From Faecalibacterium sp. UBA1819 (GTDB lineage: Bacteria; Bacillota; Clostridia; Oscillospirales; Ruminococcaceae), in NCBI GenBank assembly GCA_002315015.1, contig DCEX01000001.1:26468-50819 (forward strand): a stretch of DNA of 24,352 bases. Reading direction: 5' to 3'. A model generated the notes under the pieces. It saw only the letters and a list, made by a program, of their open reading frames with translations, was not told the origin of the DNA and searched no databases. A program made the position numbers and the translations under genes. Below are positions 22,317 through 24,352 of the stretch, in pieces. The first letter of the stretch is position 1. The number at the start of each line of letters is the position of its first letter.

Positions 22317-22910
22317 ATGACAGATCGTGAACGGATTAAAACACTTCTAAATGCATCACCAAATGGGACAATTACCACGGAGCAGGTAACCTCCGCTGGA
22401 CTACACCGCAGCATTTTACAAGAACTTGTAGACAGTGGTGTGATTTATCGTTTCGGACGTGGTTTATATGTACGCACTGACGCATGGGAAGACGATTTTT
22501 ACCTGTTACAGCTAAGATACGGGCGCGGAATCTATTCGCACGATACTGCATTGTACCTGCACGGTTATTCTGACCGCACCCCGGCACAATACACCATGAC
22601 CTTTCCCAAAGGCTACAACTCACGCTCCTTGAAAGAGGAAAATATTCTTGTCAAACGCGTTGTGGCAGAGAATTATTCGCTGGGCGTTATGGAATTGCCC
22701 TCTCCTTGCGGCAATCCGCTCCAAGTTTATGACCTTGAAAGAACGATATGTGATATTCTTCGCGGCAGCGGGAGCGACATCCAGATCGTAAGCACAGCGA
22801 TGAAAAAATACGCTGTGTCAAAAGAGAAGGATATTTATAAATTGATGAAGTACGCAGAGCAGCTGCGTGTAAAACCCAAGGTGCTTCGATACATGGAGAT
22901 ACTATTATGA
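22317..22910 (+). CDS. abiEi: AbiEi-type antitoxin of a type IV toxin-antitoxin (abortive infection) system
   Basis: The product is 197 residues, ATG 22317 with AAGGAG upstream. The N-terminal winged-helix (about 5-60: NGTITTEQVTSAGLHRSILQ, LVDSGVIYRFGRGLYV) is the AbiEi DNA-binding domain. The C-terminal part (IYSHDTALYLHGYSDRTPAQ, VYDLERTICDILR) is the family's antitoxin domain. It represses its own promoter through inverted repeats and counteracts the AbiEii toxin. Its TGA overlaps the toxin ATG (ATGA), the typical abiE arrangement. Confidence 0.92.
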   Translation: MTDRERIKTLLNASPNGTITTEQVTSAGLHRSILQELVDSGVIYRFGRGLYVRTDAWEDDFYLLQLRYGRGIYSHDTALYLHGYSDRTPAQYTMTFPKGYNSRSLKEENILVKRVVAENYSLGVMELPSPCGNPLQVYDLERTICDILRGSGSDIQIVSTAMKKYAVSKEKDIYKLMKYAEQLRVKPKVLRYMEILL

Positions 22911-23791
22911 TCACAAAAAATCCGATGCAGCTAAAGGCTTTTATCAAAAAGAAAGCCGCCGAGAAAAAGATTTCCGCTCAGTTGGTCATGCAAAACTATA
23001 TGTTAGAGAGACTGCTGGAGCGGATCTCGCTCTCAGCATATAAGCAGAATTTTATTTTGAAAGGCGGCTTCCTCATTTCCGCAATCGTCGGCCTTGACAC
23101 ACGGGCCACCATGGATTTGGATACCACGATCAAAGGCTTCATTCTGACACATGAAGCCATCCGAAGGATTTTTGAAGAAATCTGTGCTGTGGAGGTTGCC
23201 GATGATGTACGCTTTGAATTGGTGGATATTGCCGACATCCGCGAAGGTGATGATTATCCAGGGATTCGGGTTTCGCTGAAAGCAAATTATCCGCCAATCA
23301 GTGTCCCTTTGACTGTAGATGTGACGACCGGAGACATTATCACCCCACGAGAAATCGAATACACTTTTTCTTTGCTGTTTGACGACCGTTCCATCAGTAT
23401 CCTTGCCTACAACCTTGAAACCGTATTGGCAGAGAAAATTGAAACCGTATTGTCCCGCAGTATTGCCAACACGCGCCCGAGAGATTTTTATGACATACAT
23501 ATTCTATATTCTCTGCGGGGTTCCGAGTGTGATTCACAAACACTGCTTCAGGCCCTTGAGCGCACAGCCAATAAGCGAGGCAGCCAAAAAGTCCTCAACC
23601 TCTATCCGGATATTATTACCGAGATCCGCTCCAGCGAACAGCTTCAAGGTTTTTGGAAAAAATATCAGAGAGATTTTGACTACGCAAAAGATGTCTCGTT
23701 TGATGATGCTTGTGATACGATCCAGCGTATCATGGACACCATAAGCGATGTACTGAGGTGTGGTCTTGCGGAGCATTTTTCAAGAGAATAA
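22907..23791 (+). CDS. abiEii: AbiEii-type nucleotidyltransferase toxin
   Basis: The product is 294 residues. The nucleotidyltransferase core is visible: K52-G-G54 in ILKGGFLIS, then R66-A-T68-M-D70-L-D72 with the paired aspartates, and later LAEKIETVLSR and RPRDFYDIHIL. These are the defining AbiEii motifs. AbiEii toxins arrest growth on phage infection, reportedly through nucleotide transfer; the exact target here is not known. Translationally coupled to abiEi. No truncation or missing motif is evident. Confidence 0.92.
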   Translation: MITKNPMQLKAFIKKKAAEKKISAQLVMQNYMLERLLERISLSAYKQNFILKGGFLISAIVGLDTRATMDLDTTIKGFILTHEAIRRIFEEICAVEVADDVRFELVDIADIREGDDYPGIRVSLKANYPPISVPLTVDVTTGDIITPREIEYTFSLLFDDRSISILAYNLETVLAEKIETVLSRSIANTRPRDFYDIHILYSLRGSECDSQTLLQALERTANKRGSQKVLNLYPDIITEIRSSEQLQGFWKKYQRDFDYAKDVSFDDACDTIQRIMDTISDVLRCGLAEHFSRE

Positions 23792-23824
23792 AGTTTTTCG
23801 TTAAAAGACAGGAGGTGGTGGTTT

Positions 23825-24340
23825 TTGTTGATCTTTTTATCAATGCTGGAAAGTGACAATGATAGAGAACTTTTTGCGGCATTATATAATCAGTATGGAA
23901 GTGCTATGCTACGGGTGGCAAAACGGTATTTTCCAGATGACGGATATACAGCAGAAGATGTTGTCCAGAACGCATGGGTACGAGTTGTAAATAATTTTCA
24001 TAGAATTTCGAGTTTACCAAGTAATAAATATGGGGCGTATCTCGTTGTTATAGTAAAAAATGAAGCTATAACGATTTTGAGAAGAAAAAAGCAGGAATTA
24101 CCTTTTGAAGATGCTATAATCGGAAACGATGATAGGTTTGCAGAAAATGACGAACGGTCAATTATAGAAGTTATACAGTCGATGCCTGATACATATCGGG
24201 CAGTGCTGGAAATGCGATTTATAGAAGAACGCAGCACAAGGGAAATCTCGAAAGCTCTTGCATTAACAGAAACGGCTGTTAACGTTCGTATTCATCGGGG
24301 TCGGACAATACTCATAAAAAAATTGAGAGAGACCTGCTAA
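23825..24340 (+). CDS. ECF/sigma-70-family RNA polymerase sigma factor
   Basis: The product is 171 residues. Region 2 at about 14-75 (LFAALYNQYGSAMLRVAKRY, AEDVVQNAWVRV) and region 4 at about 110-165 (IIEVIQSMPDTYRAVLEMRF, STREISKALALTETAVNVRI). The start is TTG 23825 (or TTG 23828), eight bases after AGGAGG at 23811-23816; the ATG at 23843 has no ribosome site. It begins 34 bp after the abiEii stop without an obvious promoter, so it may be read from the abiE promoter. Any partner anti-sigma factor would lie beyond the window edge. Confidence 0.88.
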   Translation: MLIFLSMLESDNDRELFAALYNQYGSAMLRVAKRYFPDDGYTAEDVVQNAWVRVVNNFHRISSLPSNKYGAYLVVIVKNEAITILRRKKQELPFEDAIIGNDDRFAENDERSIIEVIQSMPDTYRAVLEMRFIEERSTREISKALALTETAVNVRIHRGRTILIKKLRETC

Positions 24341-24352
24341 TAAAAGTCAAGT

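Overview
The window looks like Gram-positive, Firmicutes-type DNA, most likely from a gut clostridial relative (Oscillospiraceae/Ruminococcaceae-like). The signs are strong AGGAGG ribosome sites, frequent TTG starts, sigma-A promoters, and a conjugation gene set of the type I associate with Tn1549-like integrative conjugative elements (ICEs). This placement rests on gene content only; no search was possible.

Left part (1-6030). A secreted right-handed beta-helix protein runs off the left edge and is preceded by a membrane-anchored parvulin-like foldase, probably in one operon. Both are divergent from an AraC-family regulator. Then come an XRE/zinc-ribbon regulator, a membrane-anchored XRE regulator, a GNAT acetyltransferase and a free-standing tRNA-binding protein resembling the C-terminal domain of methionyl-tRNA synthetase, all on the minus strand.

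Conjugation block (about 6060-21104, plus strand). Phased direct repeats precede a two-gene regulatory cassette: a double winged-helix protein, then a small helical ArpU-like protein. The same repeat recurs just after this cassette, followed by two tandem intrinsic terminators. A long co-directional run then encodes a VirB2-like membrane protein, a VirB6/TrbL-like membrane protein, a glycine-rich exported protein, a membrane-anchored C39-like peptidase, a PrgI-VirB4 fusion ATPase, two small conserved-looking proteins, a winged-helix protein with a disrupted 5' end, a VirD4-like coupling protein and an acidic S1-domain protein. A strong terminator closes it. Two inter-gene leaders inside the operon (14888-15086 and 16265-16425) hold inverted repeats that could form alternative structures. 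No relaxase, integrase or convincing oriT is visible, so the element is incomplete here or continues outside the window.

Right part (21105-24352). A second membrane-anchored XRE regulator overlaps a 44-residue membrane peptide on the minus strand. Next to it lies a truncated start of a sigma factor. Then an AbiEi/AbiEii type IV toxin-antitoxin (abortive infection) pair sits behind a consensus promoter framed by two inverted repeats with identical half-site spacing. An ECF-type sigma factor follows close behind.

Most unusual points: repeats shared between the two ends of the regulatory cassette, tandem terminators ahead of a 13-kb transfer operon, tiny overlapping ORFs with repeated GCGTC/GACGC hairpins, and an S1-type putative RNA-binding protein encoded with the conjugation machinery.
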